DNA of 64,000 nucleotides from Streptomyces sp. MMG1121 (GTDB lineage Bacteria; Actinomycetota; Actinomycetes; Streptomycetales; Streptomycetaceae). Every line of letters begins with the position of its first letter. Position 1 is the first letter of the stretch. The notes beneath the pieces are model-generated. The model was not told the origin of the DNA. It searched no databases and saw only the letters and a list, made by a program, of their open reading frames with translations. Positions 44,625 to 53,355 of this stretch are shown one piece after another. The position numbers were made by a program, and so were the translations under genes. The stretch is taken from NCBI RefSeq assembly GCF_001280015.1, contig NZ_LGDV01000013.1:1-64000 (forward strand), read 5' to 3'.

Positions 44625-45815
44625 ATGTCCGCGTCCTCGACGTTGCCCCCGTTCGATCCCGCCGACCCGCTCGGCATCGACGACCTGCTGGAACCGGAGG
44701 ACCTGGCCGTACGGGACACCGTGCGGGCCTGGGCGGCGGACCGGGTGCTGCCGTACGTCGCCGAGTGGTACGAGAGCGGGGAGCTGCCCGGGATCCGGGA
44801 ACTCGCCCGCGAACTCGGCTCCATCGGCGCCCTCGGGATGTCCCTCACCGGCTACGGCTGCGCGGGCGCGTCGGCCGTGCAGTACGGCTTGGCCTGCCTG
44901 GAGCTGGAGGCGGCCGACTCGGGCATCCGCTCCCTGGTCTCCGTCCAGGGTTCGCTCGCCATGTACGCGATCCACCGGTTCGGCAGCGAGGAGCAGAAGC
45001 GCGAGTGGCTGCCCCGCATGGCGGCCGGCGAGGTGATCGGCTGCTTCGGACTGACCGAGCCCGACCACGGCTCCGACCCGGCGTCGATGCGCACCCGTGC
45101 CAAGCGCGACGGCGACGACTGGGTGCTGAACGGCCGCAAGATGTGGATCACCAACGGCTCGGTCGCCGGAGTGGCCGTCGTCTGGGCACAGACCGACAAC
45201 GGCATCCGTGGCTTCGTCGTCCCCACCGACGCCCCCGGCTTCTCGGCGCCGGAGATCAAGCACAAGTGGTCGCTGCGCGCCTCGGTCACCAGCGAACTGG
45301 TGCTGGACGACGTACGACTGCCCGCGACCGCCGTCCTGCCGGAGGTCACCGGCCTGCGCGGACCGCTCAGCTGTCTCTCCCACGCCCGGTACGGCATCGT
45401 CTGGGGCGCGATGGGCGCGGCCCGCAGCAGCTTCGAGGCGGCCGTCGACTACGCGAAGTCGCGCGAGCAGTTCGGGCGGCCCATCGGCGGCTTCCAGCTC
45501 ACCCAGGCCAAGCTCGCCGACATGGCGGTCGAACTGCACAAGGGGATCCTGCTCGCCCATCATCTCGGGCGGCGGATGGACGCCGGCCGCCTGCGCCCCG
45601 AGCAGGTCAGCTTCGGCAAGCTCAACAACGTCCGCGAGGCGATCGAGATCTGCCGCACGGCGCGCACGATCCTCGGTGCCAACGGGATCTCCCTCGAATA
45701 CCCCGTGATGCGGCACGCGACCAACCTCGAGTCGGTGCTCACCTACGAGGGCACCGTCGAGATGCACCAGCTCGTGCTGGGCAAGGCGCTCACCGGGCTC
45801 GACGCCTTCCGGTGA
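44625..45815 (+). CDS. gcdH: Acyl-CoA dehydrogenase, glutaryl-CoA dehydrogenase type
   Basis: 396 residues. The glutaryl-CoA features are present: DSGIRSLVSVQGSL with Arg102 (the glutarate-binding arginine position), GLTEPDHGSDP, KMWITNG, and catalytic base Glu375 in TYEGTVEMH followed by LVLGKALTGLDAF. It oxidises and decarboxylates glutaryl-CoA to crotonyl-CoA in lysine/tryptophan breakdown, with FAD. ATG follows GGAGGG by 7 nt. Likely controlled by the palindrome just upstream. Confidence 0.87.
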   Translation: MSASSTLPPFDPADPLGIDDLLEPEDLAVRDTVRAWAADRVLPYVAEWYESGELPGIRELARELGSIGALGMSLTGYGCAGASAVQYGLACLELEAADSGIRSLVSVQGSLAMYAIHRFGSEEQKREWLPRMAAGEVIGCFGLTEPDHGSDPASMRTRAKRDGDDWVLNGRKMWITNGSVAGVAVVWAQTDNGIRGFVVPTDAPGFSAPEIKHKWSLRASVTSELVLDDVRLPATAVLPEVTGLRGPLSCLSHARYGIVWGAMGAARSSFEAAVDYAKSREQFGRPIGGFQLTQAKLADMAVELHKGILLAHHLGRRMDAGRLRPEQVSFGKLNNVREAIEICRTARTILGANGISLEYPVMRHATNLESVLTYEGTVEMHQLVLGKALTGLDAFR

Positions 45816-45824
45816 ACCTCCGGG

Positions 45825-45853
45825 GAGGCAGGGCCGGTGAGCGGCCCTGCCTC
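45825..45853. terminator. Bidirectional terminator between gcdH and sepF paralogue
   Basis: A 12-bp perfect stem (gaggcagggccg) with a 5-nt loop. Its right arm includes two bases of the convergent gene's stop codon, so the two transcripts share one compact terminator. Confidence 0.8.
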
Positions 45854-46289
45854 AGCTCTGGTTGAAGAATCCGTCCTCCCGGCGCGCGGCCGGCTCACCG
45901 CTGACGATCTCGGTGTTGGCCGGCGTCAGCAGGAAGACCCGGGTCGCCACCCGTTCGATCGTGCCCCGCAGACCGAAGGTCAGCCCCGCCGCGAAGTCCA
46001 CCACGCGTTTGGCGTCGCCGGGCTCCATCGCCGTGAGGTTCATGATCACCGGGACGCCGTCCCGGAACAGCTCGCCGATCGCGCGGGCGTCCCGGAAGCT
46101 GTCCGGGGTGACCGTGCCGATCCGGCGGCCCTTCTCCTCGGCCGTGTCCGTGGCCACCTTCACCCGCGGGTCCGTGACCCAGGCGTCCCCGGACTCGGTG
46201 CCCTCGGAGTACTCGTCGTCGTAGTAACGCTCGTCATCGTTGTCGTCGACGAGGCCGAGCCACGCACTCGCCTTGCGTACCGATCCCAT
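45852..46289 (-). CDS. sepF2: SepF-family cell-division protein paralogue
   Basis: 145 residues. A SepF core follows an acidic Asp/Glu/Tyr-rich linker: an N-terminal amphipathic helix ([14 protein letters not shown]) that would sit on the membrane, then the domain [29 protein letters not shown] and [11 protein letters not shown]. SepF anchors FtsZ. It is outside the ftsZ cluster, so it corresponds to a secondary SepF (from memory SCO1749, SepF2). Divergent from the DUF5685 gene. Confidence 0.85.
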   Translation of the reverse strand: MGSVRKASAWLGLVDDNDDERYYDDEYSEGTESGDAWVTDPRVKVATDTAEEKGRRIGTVTPDSFRDARAIGELFRDGVPVIMNLTAMEPGDAKRVVDFAAGLTFGLRGTIERVATRVFLLTPANTEIVSGEPAARREDGFFNQS

Positions 46290-46489
46290 GGACGCCTCCT
46301 CTCACAGCGGTCTTTCTGCTTTCCGCACCCCTATGGTCATCCATGATGCGGACGGCGCGCCAAGTGGATAGACGCCGCGCGGGGGGTTTGTGACGGTACT
46401 GGTGCACAGCCGATCCGTCGAGAGCCCTTGTATCCCAAGGGTCCTTACTCGTATAGCTGCTGACTGAGAGTGAAATATGATCGTCGACG

Positions 46490-46521
46490 GCGGACGGGTG
46501 ATCGTCACTGCGGACGGGTGA
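46490..46521. repeat. Direct repeat GCGGACGGGTGA x2, 20 bp apart
   Basis: Identical 12-mers begin at 46490 and 46510, exactly two helical turns apart, ~35 bp before the cysteine-rich gene. They may be activator or repressor half-sites on one DNA face. Confidence 0.55.
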
Positions 46522-46555
46522 ACGCCAACGTCGTACCACATCACGGGGGATCGAA

Positions 46556-47713
46556 GTGTTCGGAATCGTCAGACCCTGCTCACACCGGCTCGGAGAACGT
46601 CTCAAAGCCGAGTGGATGGCGCACTTGTGCGGACTGTGTCTCGCGCTGCGCCACGATCACGGACAGCTCGCGCGCGTCGTGACGAACTACGACGGCCTGC
46701 TCATATCGGTTCTGACGGATGCTCAGACGGGACCGGCCGCCGGTGCCCGGCGTACGGCCGGGCCGTGCGCGCTGCGCGGGATGCGGACCGCGTCCGTCGC
46801 CCAGGGCGAGGGTGCGCGGCTCGCCGCCGCCGTCTCCCTGGTGCTCGCCGCGGCGAAGGTCCGTGACCATGTCGCCGACCAGGACGGGCTGCTGGCCCAC
46901 AGGCCGGTGGCCGCCGCGGCCCGCCGCGTCGCCGCGGGCTGGGGCCGGGCCGGCGCGCGCGGCGGTGCCGCGGTCGGCTTCGACACCGGCGTCCTCGTCG
47001 AGGCCGTCGACCGGCAGCTCGGCCTGGAGACCCTCGCCGGATACGGCACCCCGATCCTGACGGTCACCGAGCCGACCGAGACCGCGACCGCCGCCGCCTT
47101 CGCCCACACCGCGACGCTGGCCGGGCGCCCGGGCAACGCACGGCCCCTGGCGGAGGCGGGCCGCCTCTTCGGCCGGCTCGCGCATCTGCTGGACGCCGTC
47201 GAGGACCAGGAGTCCGACGCCCTGTCGGGCGCCTGGAACCCCCTCACGGCCACCGGCACCTCCCGCGCCGAGGCCCGCAGGCTCGCCGACGACGCCCTGC
47301 ACGGCATCCGGCTCGCCCTGCGGGAGACCGGGTTCGCCGACGGCAGGCTCGCCCATCTGCTGCTCGTGCACGAGCTGGGGCGGTCCGTGGACCGGGCGTT
47401 CGGCTCGCGGTCGTGCGGACACGCGCCCGAGGCCTCCTTCGGACCGGCTCCCGGCAACCCGTACGGCAGCCCCTTCGACGGGCAGCCGCCGCGCCCGGAC
47501 AAGCGGGGCTTCTGGGCCGGTTGCGCCGCCGCCTTCGGCCTGTGCTGCACCTGCAAGGTGTGCTGTGCCGACGAGTTCGAGGGTCCCTGGTCGCGCAAGA
47601 AGCGCGAGGGCTGCTGCGGCACGTGCGACTGCAACTGCGACTGGTCGTGCTGCGAGGCCCTCGAGTGCTGTGAATGCTGCGAGTGCTGCTCGTGCTGTGA
47701 CTGCGGGCTGTGA
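46556..47713 (+). CDS. DUF5685-like protein with extreme cysteine-rich C-terminus
   Basis: 385 residues. The N-terminus FGIVRPC then HLCGLCLALRHDHG contains a CxxC plus His pair likely to bind metal. The middle (~60-300) is an alanine-rich all-helical domain with LLHLLL/LFGRLAHLLDAVEDQESD. The final 68 residues hold 22 cysteines, with 9 in the last 15, spaced as CC-x-CC-x-CC. No signal peptide is present. Metal storage, sensing or cluster handling is inference. GTG 46556 has GGGGGAT nearby. It is convergent with the ABC lipoprotein gene, 9 bp apart. Confidence 0.8.
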   Translation: MFGIVRPCSHRLGERLKAEWMAHLCGLCLALRHDHGQLARVVTNYDGLLISVLTDAQTGPAAGARRTAGPCALRGMRTASVAQGEGARLAAAVSLVLAAAKVRDHVADQDGLLAHRPVAAAARRVAAGWGRAGARGGAAVGFDTGVLVEAVDRQLGLETLAGYGTPILTVTEPTETATAAAFAHTATLAGRPGNARPLAEAGRLFGRLAHLLDAVEDQESDALSGAWNPLTATGTSRAEARRLADDALHGIRLALRETGFADGRLAHLLLVHELGRSVDRAFGSRSCGHAPEASFGPAPGNPYGSPFDGQPPRPDKRGFWAGCAAAFGLCCTCKVCCADEFEGPWSRKKREGCCGTCDCNCDWSCCEALECCECCECCSCCDCGL

Positions 47714-47722
47714 CGGCGTCGC

Positions 47723-48652
47723 TCAGCTCCCCAGTTCGGGCGGGCTGATCCGGGACCTGTCGATCGCCGACCCCGTCGTACCCCACTTCCTGAGGATCCT
47801 GGCGTAGGTGCCGTCGGCCAGCAGCCTGTTCACCGCCGCCTGGAACGCGGGGGCCAGCTTCGTGCCCTTCTTGAAGGCGAAGCCCACGTCCAGGCGGTGG
47901 TACTCGCCCAGGAACCTCAGGCCCACCTGGTGGGCCACGGCGTAGCGCAGGCCGTTGATCGTGGACATCACGACATCGCTGCGGCCCTGCTGCACCGAGG
48001 ACCACATCGCGCTCGACTCGCCGTACGTCTGCACCTGGTAGGCCTTCTTGCCCGCGTCGGCGCACACGTGCCGGTTCGCCTCCAGCGTGGCCTCGAAGGT
48101 CGTGCCGGCACCGGTCGCGACGTGCAGACCGCACAGCTGCCGCAGATCGGTGATCCGGGGCAGCCTGCTGTCCTTGCGGGCGGCGAAGCCCTGGCCGTCG
48201 TTGACGTAGGTGACGAAGTCGATGGTCCTGCGGCGCTCGTCCGTGACGCCGAAGTTGCTCGCGCCGACGTCGTACTTACCGCTGTCCAGGGCGGGCAGGA
48301 TCGCCTCGAAACTCGCCTGTTCCACCTTCAGCCCGACCCCGAGCACCTTGCCGACCGCCTGGGCGAAGTCGACGTCCTGGCCGGTCAGCGTCGTGCCGTC
48401 GGAGAGATAGGTGGTGCCGGGCGGGGTGCCGCCGACGCTGATCGCGACGGTGAGGCGGGTGGTGCCGGCGGGCAGCAGCCCGGCCGCCGCCGCGTCCTTC
48501 TTCTCGGCCGAGACGACGTCCGTGGTGGGTACCTCGTCGGACTTGGCGGCGACTTCGGACGCGTCCGTCCCGCCCGGGCCGGAACCGCAGGCGGTGACGA
48601 ACAGGGTGGCCGACGTCATCATGACGAAAGGCAGCAAGAAACGTGAACGCAT
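47723..48652 (-). CDS. Polar-amino-acid-type ABC substrate-binding lipoprotein
   Basis: 309 residues. A lipoprotein signal ends LFVTAC; a Ser/Ala/Asp linker follows, then a type II periplasmic-binding fold (LTVAISVGGTPPGTTYL, GQDVDFAQAVGKVLG, YDVGASNFGVTDERR, ending LLADGTYARILRKWG). It binds an amino acid or relative outside the cell. AGGAG lies 11 nt before the ATG. It is divergent from, but surely partners, the permease and ATPase at 49084-52456. The ligand is not determined. Confidence 0.88.
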   Translation of the reverse strand: MRSRFLLPFVMMTSATLFVTACGSGPGGTDASEVAAKSDEVPTTDVVSAEKKDAAAAGLLPAGTTRLTVAISVGGTPPGTTYLSDGTTLTGQDVDFAQAVGKVLGVGLKVEQASFEAILPALDSGKYDVGASNFGVTDERRRTIDFVTYVNDGQGFAARKDSRLPRITDLRQLCGLHVATGAGTTFEATLEANRHVCADAGKKAYQVQTYGESSAMWSSVQQGRSDVVMSTINGLRYAVAHQVGLRFLGEYHRLDVGFAFKKGTKLAPAFQAAVNRLLADGTYARILRKWGTTGSAIDRSRISPPELGS

Positions 48653-49083
48653 CGGGTGGCGGTCTCCTGTGAGCAGCAGGGTGCGACAACGCGAGGGGAG
48701 GGGTGCGCGTGTGAAGGCGCGGAGGGAGCGCGTGGAGAAGGCGGTGGAGAAAGAAGGGAGAACGCGAGCACGCCTGCGATCGGCGGGCGCGAGCAGGGGG
48801 TCAGCTCAACAGGAACAGGACCACACGCGACCGAGGTCGATGTGGGAGCGGGTGACCAGCCACTGCTGTGGATGCATGGGCCAAGTGGAACAGGCATCCG
48901 GTTCCCCGTCAACCGACTTGAGACGTACGGCTCACAGTGTGGACGGCCTTGACAGTGCGCGGAAACGCCCACGTAGTCTCGGGGGACGGCCCTGCTGAGG
49001 GGCTCGGCCGTGTCCGCGCCGTACCGCGCGGCCCGTGTGAAGGCACCACCCCGTTCTGACGATTCGCGTCACGGAGCCTTCGC
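48653..49083. other. 431-bp divergent promoter region of the ABC/monooxygenase operon
   Basis: No gene is seen. It separates the substrate-binding lipoprotein from the rest of its transporter and must contain promoters for both. A good promoter for the rightward operon is at 48949-48979. Confidence 0.5.
48949..48979 (+). promoter_or_regulatory. SigA-type promoter for the ABC/monooxygenase operon
   Basis: TTGACA and TAGTCT are separated by 19 bp; the predicted start gives a ~95-nt leader before the permease ATG. The -35 is a perfect consensus. Confidence 0.6.
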
Positions 49084-49941
49084 ATGTCATCCGACACCCT
49101 CGCAAAGATCCCCGCCACACCCGGGACGCCCGAGCCCGTGGACCTCCCCCGGATCGTCCCGCGGCGCCGGTACGGACAGTGGGCCGCCGCGGTCGCCGTC
49201 CTCGCCCTGTTCGGCCTCGCGGCCGACTCCGTCGTGCGCAACAAGGCGTTCCAATGGGGCGTCGTCGCCGACTACTTCACCTCGGACTCCATCCTGCGCG
49301 GACTGTGGCTCACCCTGTGGCTGACCGCCGTGGTCATGGTCCTCGGCTTCGCCCTCGGCACCCTGCTCGCCGCCTTCCGGCTGTCCGCCAATCCCGTGCT
49401 GCGCGCGGTGAGTTGGGGGTACGTCTGGCTGTTCCGGTCGATCCCGATCCTGGTGCAGCTGCTGCTGTGGTTCAACATCGGCGCCCTGTACCCGCAGGTG
49501 CTCGGCGTGCGGACCGTGGACCTGCTCCCGCCGGTCGCCGTCGCCGTCGTCGGGCTCACCCTGCACGAGGCCGCCTTCGCCGCCGAGGTCGTCCGGGCCG
49601 GCATCCTCTCCGTGGAGCGCGGCCAGGTCGAGGCCGCCCAGGCGCTGGGCCTGAGCCGGGCGCGGCGCTGGTGGCGGATCGTGCTGCCCCAGGCCATGCG
49701 CTCCATCGTGCCGCCCGCCGGAAACATGCTGATCGGCACCCTCAAGGGCACCTCGATCGTCAGTGTCATCGCCGTCAACGACCTTTTGTTCTCGGCCCAG
49801 TTGGTCTACCACCGCACCTATCAGGTCATTCCGCTGCTGATGGTCGCGACCCTCTGGTACGCCGCCGTCACCTCGCTGCTCGGTCTCGGCCAGAGTTACG
49901 TCGAGAAGTACTACGCGCGCGGCACGGAGCGCGCCCGATGA
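49084..49941 (+). CDS. HisM-type amino-acid ABC permease
   Basis: 285 residues with 5-6 transmembrane helices. LRGLWLTLWLTAVVMVLGF starts the core, FRSIPILVQLLLWF is the usual polar-amino-acid permease signature, and the EAA loop is VEAAQALGLSRARRWWRIVLPQ. A single permease implies a homodimer. It overlaps the FAD protein gene by 4 nt (ATGA). Confidence 0.92.
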   Translation: MSSDTLAKIPATPGTPEPVDLPRIVPRRRYGQWAAAVAVLALFGLAADSVVRNKAFQWGVVADYFTSDSILRGLWLTLWLTAVVMVLGFALGTLLAAFRLSANPVLRAVSWGYVWLFRSIPILVQLLLWFNIGALYPQVLGVRTVDLLPPVAVAVVGLTLHEAAFAAEVVRAGILSVERGQVEAAQALGLSRARRWWRIVLPQAMRSIVPPAGNMLIGTLKGTSIVSVIAVNDLLFSAQLVYHRTYQVIPLLMVATLWYAAVTSLLGLGQSYVEKYYARGTERAR

Positions 49942-51698
49942 GGCCGCAGTTGGTGATCGTGGGAGCCGGGCCGCGGGGGACCGGCCTCCTGGAACGCATC
50001 GCCGCCAACGCCCCCGAGCTGTACGCCGACACGGGCCTCGACATCCATCTGGTCGACCCGCACCCGCCGGGCGGCGGCCGCATTTGGCGCCAGGAGCAGT
50101 CGCCGCTGCTGTGGATGAACTCGCACGCCGAGGACGTCACCATGTTCACCGACGAGAGCGTGGCCATGGACGGCCCGGTGCGCGAGGGCCCCACCCTGCA
50201 CGAATGGGCCGGGCTGGACGGCGGCACCTTCGCCGACCGGCAGCTCCAGGGGCGCTATCTGCGCCATGTGTACGAGCGCGCGCTGGCCGAACTGCCCGAG
50301 GGCATCGCCGTCCACCACCACGCCCGGCGCGCCCTGCGGGTCAGCGGGCCGCGCGAGGGCCGCCAGCAGGTGTGGCTGGCGGACCGGCCGCGCCCCCTCC
50401 TCGCCGACCTGGTGATCCTCGCCCTCGGCCACCTCGACGCCGAACTCGACGACGAGCAGGCCGCGTTGGCCTCCTATGCCCGCGAGCACGGCCTGACGCA
50501 CCTGCCGCCCGACTTCACCGCCGACAGCGACCTGTCCGCGCTGAAGGCCGGCGAACCCGTCCTCGTACGGGGCTTCGGGCTGGCCTTCGTCGACCTGATG
50601 GTCCTGCTCACCGAGGGGCGCGGCGGGCGGTACGCGGGGGACACCTACGTTCCCTCCGGGCGGGAGCCGGTGCTGTACGTCGGCTCCCGGCGCGGGGTGC
50701 CGTACCACTCGAAGATCGGCTACGACTGGACCGGCGACCGGCCCCCGCTGCCCCGCTTCTTCGGGCCCGCCGAGGTCGAGACGCTGCTGGCCCGGCCGGA
50801 GGGCTTCGACTTCCGGCGCGATGTGCGGCCGCTGGTGGAGAAGGAGCTGGGCTTCGCCCACTACCACCGGCTCTTCACCGCCCACCCCGGGCGTACGGCG
50901 ATGGCCTGGGCCGACTTCGAGGACAGGTACGCGACCGCCGCCGGCCCCGCCGAGACCCGGGCGCTGGTCGCCGCCGCCGTGCCGGACCCGGCCGACCGGC
51001 TCGACCTCACCGCGCTCGACCATCCGCTGGAGGGCGTGCGGCACACCTCGCACGAGGCGTTCCAGGAAGGGCTGCGCGGGTACATCGAGAATGACCTGAT
51101 ACGACGTCATGACGCTTCGCACAGTGCCGACTTGGGAGTCTTCCTGGGACTGCTGTCCGTCTACGGGCAGATCGTGCGGCTCGGGGACGTCGGGCCCTGG
51201 TGGCACGGGTTCTTCAGCCATCTGGCGTCCGGGCCGCCCGGGCCCCGGCTGCGGCAGATGCTCGCGCTGTCCCGGGCCGGCCTGCTCCGTTTCGTCGGCG
51301 CCGGCATGACCGTCACCGCCGCGGGCGGGGTGTTCCGGGCCGCCGGCTCCACCGTGCCCGGCTTCTCGGTCGAGGCCCGGGCGCTGGTCGAGGCCAGGCT
51401 GCCCGAGCCCACCGTCGGGCGGGCCCGCGACAGCCTGCTGCGCGAACTGCACGCCGACGGCGCCACCGAGACCCCCGAAGGGCTGCTCCGGGTCGACCCC
51501 CGCGACGGCCGCGTCCTCGACGCGGCGGGGCGCCCGCATCCCCGGCGCTTCGCCCTCGGCCCCTACACCGACGCCCGAACCCCCGGCGCCTTCACCCGGC
51601 CGCGCACCGGCGGGCCCGCGTTCCGGCAGAACGACGCCACCGCCCGGGCGGCGCTGCGCCTTCTGGGCACCTCACTCGAAAGGGAACCCACACGATGA
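49938..51698 (+). CDS. FAD/NAD(P)-binding protein of the ABC/monooxygenase operon
   Basis: 586 residues. The dinucleotide-binding motif VIVGAGPRGTGLLERI opens the protein; LWMNSHAEDVTMF and the second site ILALGHLDAELD follow. This is the FAD-NAD(P)-binding family (PF13454 type), of unproven chemistry; an amine or sulfur oxidising activity, or reduction of flavin for the monooxygenases, is inference. It overlaps both neighbours by 4 nt, so it is made with the transporter. Confidence 0.83.
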   Translation: MRPQLVIVGAGPRGTGLLERIAANAPELYADTGLDIHLVDPHPPGGGRIWRQEQSPLLWMNSHAEDVTMFTDESVAMDGPVREGPTLHEWAGLDGGTFADRQLQGRYLRHVYERALAELPEGIAVHHHARRALRVSGPREGRQQVWLADRPRPLLADLVILALGHLDAELDDEQAALASYAREHGLTHLPPDFTADSDLSALKAGEPVLVRGFGLAFVDLMVLLTEGRGGRYAGDTYVPSGREPVLYVGSRRGVPYHSKIGYDWTGDRPPLPRFFGPAEVETLLARPEGFDFRRDVRPLVEKELGFAHYHRLFTAHPGRTAMAWADFEDRYATAAGPAETRALVAAAVPDPADRLDLTALDHPLEGVRHTSHEAFQEGLRGYIENDLIRRHDASHSADLGVFLGLLSVYGQIVRLGDVGPWWHGFFSHLASGPPGPRLRQMLALSRAGLLRFVGAGMTVTAAGGVFRAAGSTVPGFSVEARALVEARLPEPTVGRARDSLLRELHADGATETPEGLLRVDPRDGRVLDAAGRPHPRRFALGPYTDARTPGAFTRPRTGGPAFRQNDATARAALRLLGTSLEREPTR

Positions 51699-52456
51699 CC
51701 GTCATGGTCGACATCAGGTCCGTGCACAAGAGCTTCGGCTCGCTCGACGTCCTCAAAGGCATCGACCTGACGGTGCGCGCCGGTGAGGTCACCGTCGTGC
51801 TCGGCCCCTCCGGCTCCGGCAAGTCGACGCTGCTGCGCACCATCAACCAGCTGGAGAAGGCCGACCGGGGCGAGATCAGCGTCGACGGCGCCCTGATGGG
51901 ATACCGGCGCGCCGGGGACAAGGTGTACGAGCTGCCCGAGCGCGAGGTGCTCAGGCAGCGCACCCGGATCGGGTTCGTCTTCCAGAGCTTCAACCTCTTC
52001 CCCCATCTGACGGTGCTGGAGAACGTCGTCGAGGCGCCGGTGCACGCGCTGAAACGGCCCCGGAAGGAGGCGGTGGAGGCCGCACGCCGACTGCTGGCGC
52101 GGGTGGGGCTCGACGACAGGGCCGACGCCTACCCGCGGCAGCTGTCCGGCGGCCAACAGCAGCGCGTGGCCATCGCCCGGGCGCTCGCGCTGGAACCGAG
52201 GCTGCTGCTGTTCGACGAGCCGACCTCGGCGCTCGATCCCGAACTGGTCGGTGAAGTCCTCGATGTCATAAGGGACTTGGCGGACCGCGGTACGACGATG
52301 GTCGTCGTCACGCACGAGATCGCGTTCGCCCGGGAGATCGCCGACACGGTGGTGTTCATGGCCGACGGAAGGATCGTCGAGCAGGGGACGCCGGAGCAGG
52401 TGCTCGACGCTCCCCGCGCGGAGCGGACCCGGGCGTTCCTGGCGAAGGTGCTGTGA
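51695..52456 (+). CDS. Amino-acid ABC transporter ATP-binding protein
   Basis: 253 residues. Walker A GPSGSGKST, Q-loop FVFQSFNLFPHLTVLENV, signature LSGGQQQRVAIARAL, Walker B LLLFDEPTSALDPE and VVTHEIAFARE are the hallmarks of polar-amino-acid (GlnQ/HisP) ATPases. Start overlaps the FAD protein stop (ATGA), and its stop overlaps the first monooxygenase (GTGA). Confidence 0.95.
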   Translation: MTVMVDIRSVHKSFGSLDVLKGIDLTVRAGEVTVVLGPSGSGKSTLLRTINQLEKADRGEISVDGALMGYRRAGDKVYELPEREVLRQRTRIGFVFQSFNLFPHLTVLENVVEAPVHALKRPRKEAVEAARRLLARVGLDDRADAYPRQLSGGQQQRVAIARALALEPRLLLFDEPTSALDPELVGEVLDVIRDLADRGTTMVVVTHEIAFAREIADTVVFMADGRIVEQGTPEQVLDAPRAERTRAFLAKVL

Positions 52457-53355
52457 GGATGGGTGCGGTGACGGGGCACGGGGTGGCCAGGCGGTTTCGG
52501 GGCGGGTTGCTGCACCTCGCCGCCGGCATCGATCAGACAGGCTCCTTCGACGCCGGTTCCTACCTCGAACTGGCCCTTCTCGCCGAGCGCGGCGGGCTGG
52601 ACTTCGTGACGCTGGACGACTCCTTCGACCGGTCCGGGCCCGACGCGCTCGCCGTGCTGTGTCGGGTGGCGCCCGCGACCCGGCGGATCGGCCTGGTCCC
52701 GATGGCCTCCACCACGCATACCGAGCCCTGTCGGGCGCGGGCCGCCGGCGTGGCGACGCTGGACTGGGTCAGCGGGGGACGGGCCGGGTGGCGGATCGGA
52801 GCGTCCGCGGACTTGGCAGACGGATGGGAGTCGCCGCAGGGGCGGCCCGTTCGCGTGCTCGACGCCAGTGAGGAGCACAGCCGGGGCGTCGCCGCCCGGT
52901 GCGCGGACGTGGCTCTGGTCCGCGCCGCCACCTCCGACCAGGCCGGCGCCGTACGGGACGAACTGCGTGAGCGGGCAGCCGCGTCCGGGCGCGGGCCGGA
53001 CGCGCTGCGGGTCCTGGTGAGCCTGCTGATCGACCTCGGCGACGGGGAGTACGCGGCCGAGCCCGGATACGGTGGGGGAGGAACCCGGCCGACCGCGCGC
53101 GGTCCGTTGTACCGGGGCGGCCCCGTCGACCTCGCGGAACTGGTCGCAGCCTGGCACGCCGAGGGCGCCGTCGACGGCTTCCACCTCGTCCCCGTCGAGC
53201 CGCGCCGTGACCTGGAGCGGCTCGTCAACGGAACGGTGGCGCTGCTTCAGCACCGTGGGCTGTTCCGCACCTTCTACCCCGGCAGCACCCTGCGCGACCA
53301 TCTCGGGCTGGCCCGGTCCGTCCAGCGGTACGCCGTGAGCGGGGGGACGTCATGA
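52453..53355 (+). CDS. Short luciferase-like (LLM) flavin monooxygenase 1
   Basis: 300 residues. TIM-barrel landmarks of the NtaA/SnaA/DszA group are present: FDAGSYLELALLAERGGLDFVTLDD, RIGLVPMASTTHTEP, LDWVSGGRAGW, then directly SPQGRPVRV. Family members have about 85-100 residues between GR-x-GW and PQGRP (including R/E-x-W segments); here that block is missing. Such enzymes use FMNH2 and O2 to oxidise sulfur or nitrogen compounds. GTG overlaps the ATPase stop. Whether the shortened barrel binds FMN alone is unclear. Confidence 0.8.
   Translation: MRMGAVTGHGVARRFRGGLLHLAAGIDQTGSFDAGSYLELALLAERGGLDFVTLDDSFDRSGPDALAVLCRVAPATRRIGLVPMASTTHTEPCRARAAGVATLDWVSGGRAGWRIGASADLADGWESPQGRPVRVLDASEEHSRGVAARCADVALVRAATSDQAGAVRDELRERAAASGRGPDALRVLVSLLIDLGDGEYAAEPGYGGGGTRPTARGPLYRGGPVDLAELVAAWHAEGAVDGFHLVPVEPRRDLERLVNGTVALLQHRGLFRTFYPGSTLRDHLGLARSVQRYAVSGGTS

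Noticed and set aside
42789..45767. 992-codon minus-strand open frame
   Set aside because: Antisense to the MFS and acyl-CoA dehydrogenase genes; product is low-complexity Gly/Asp/Gln.
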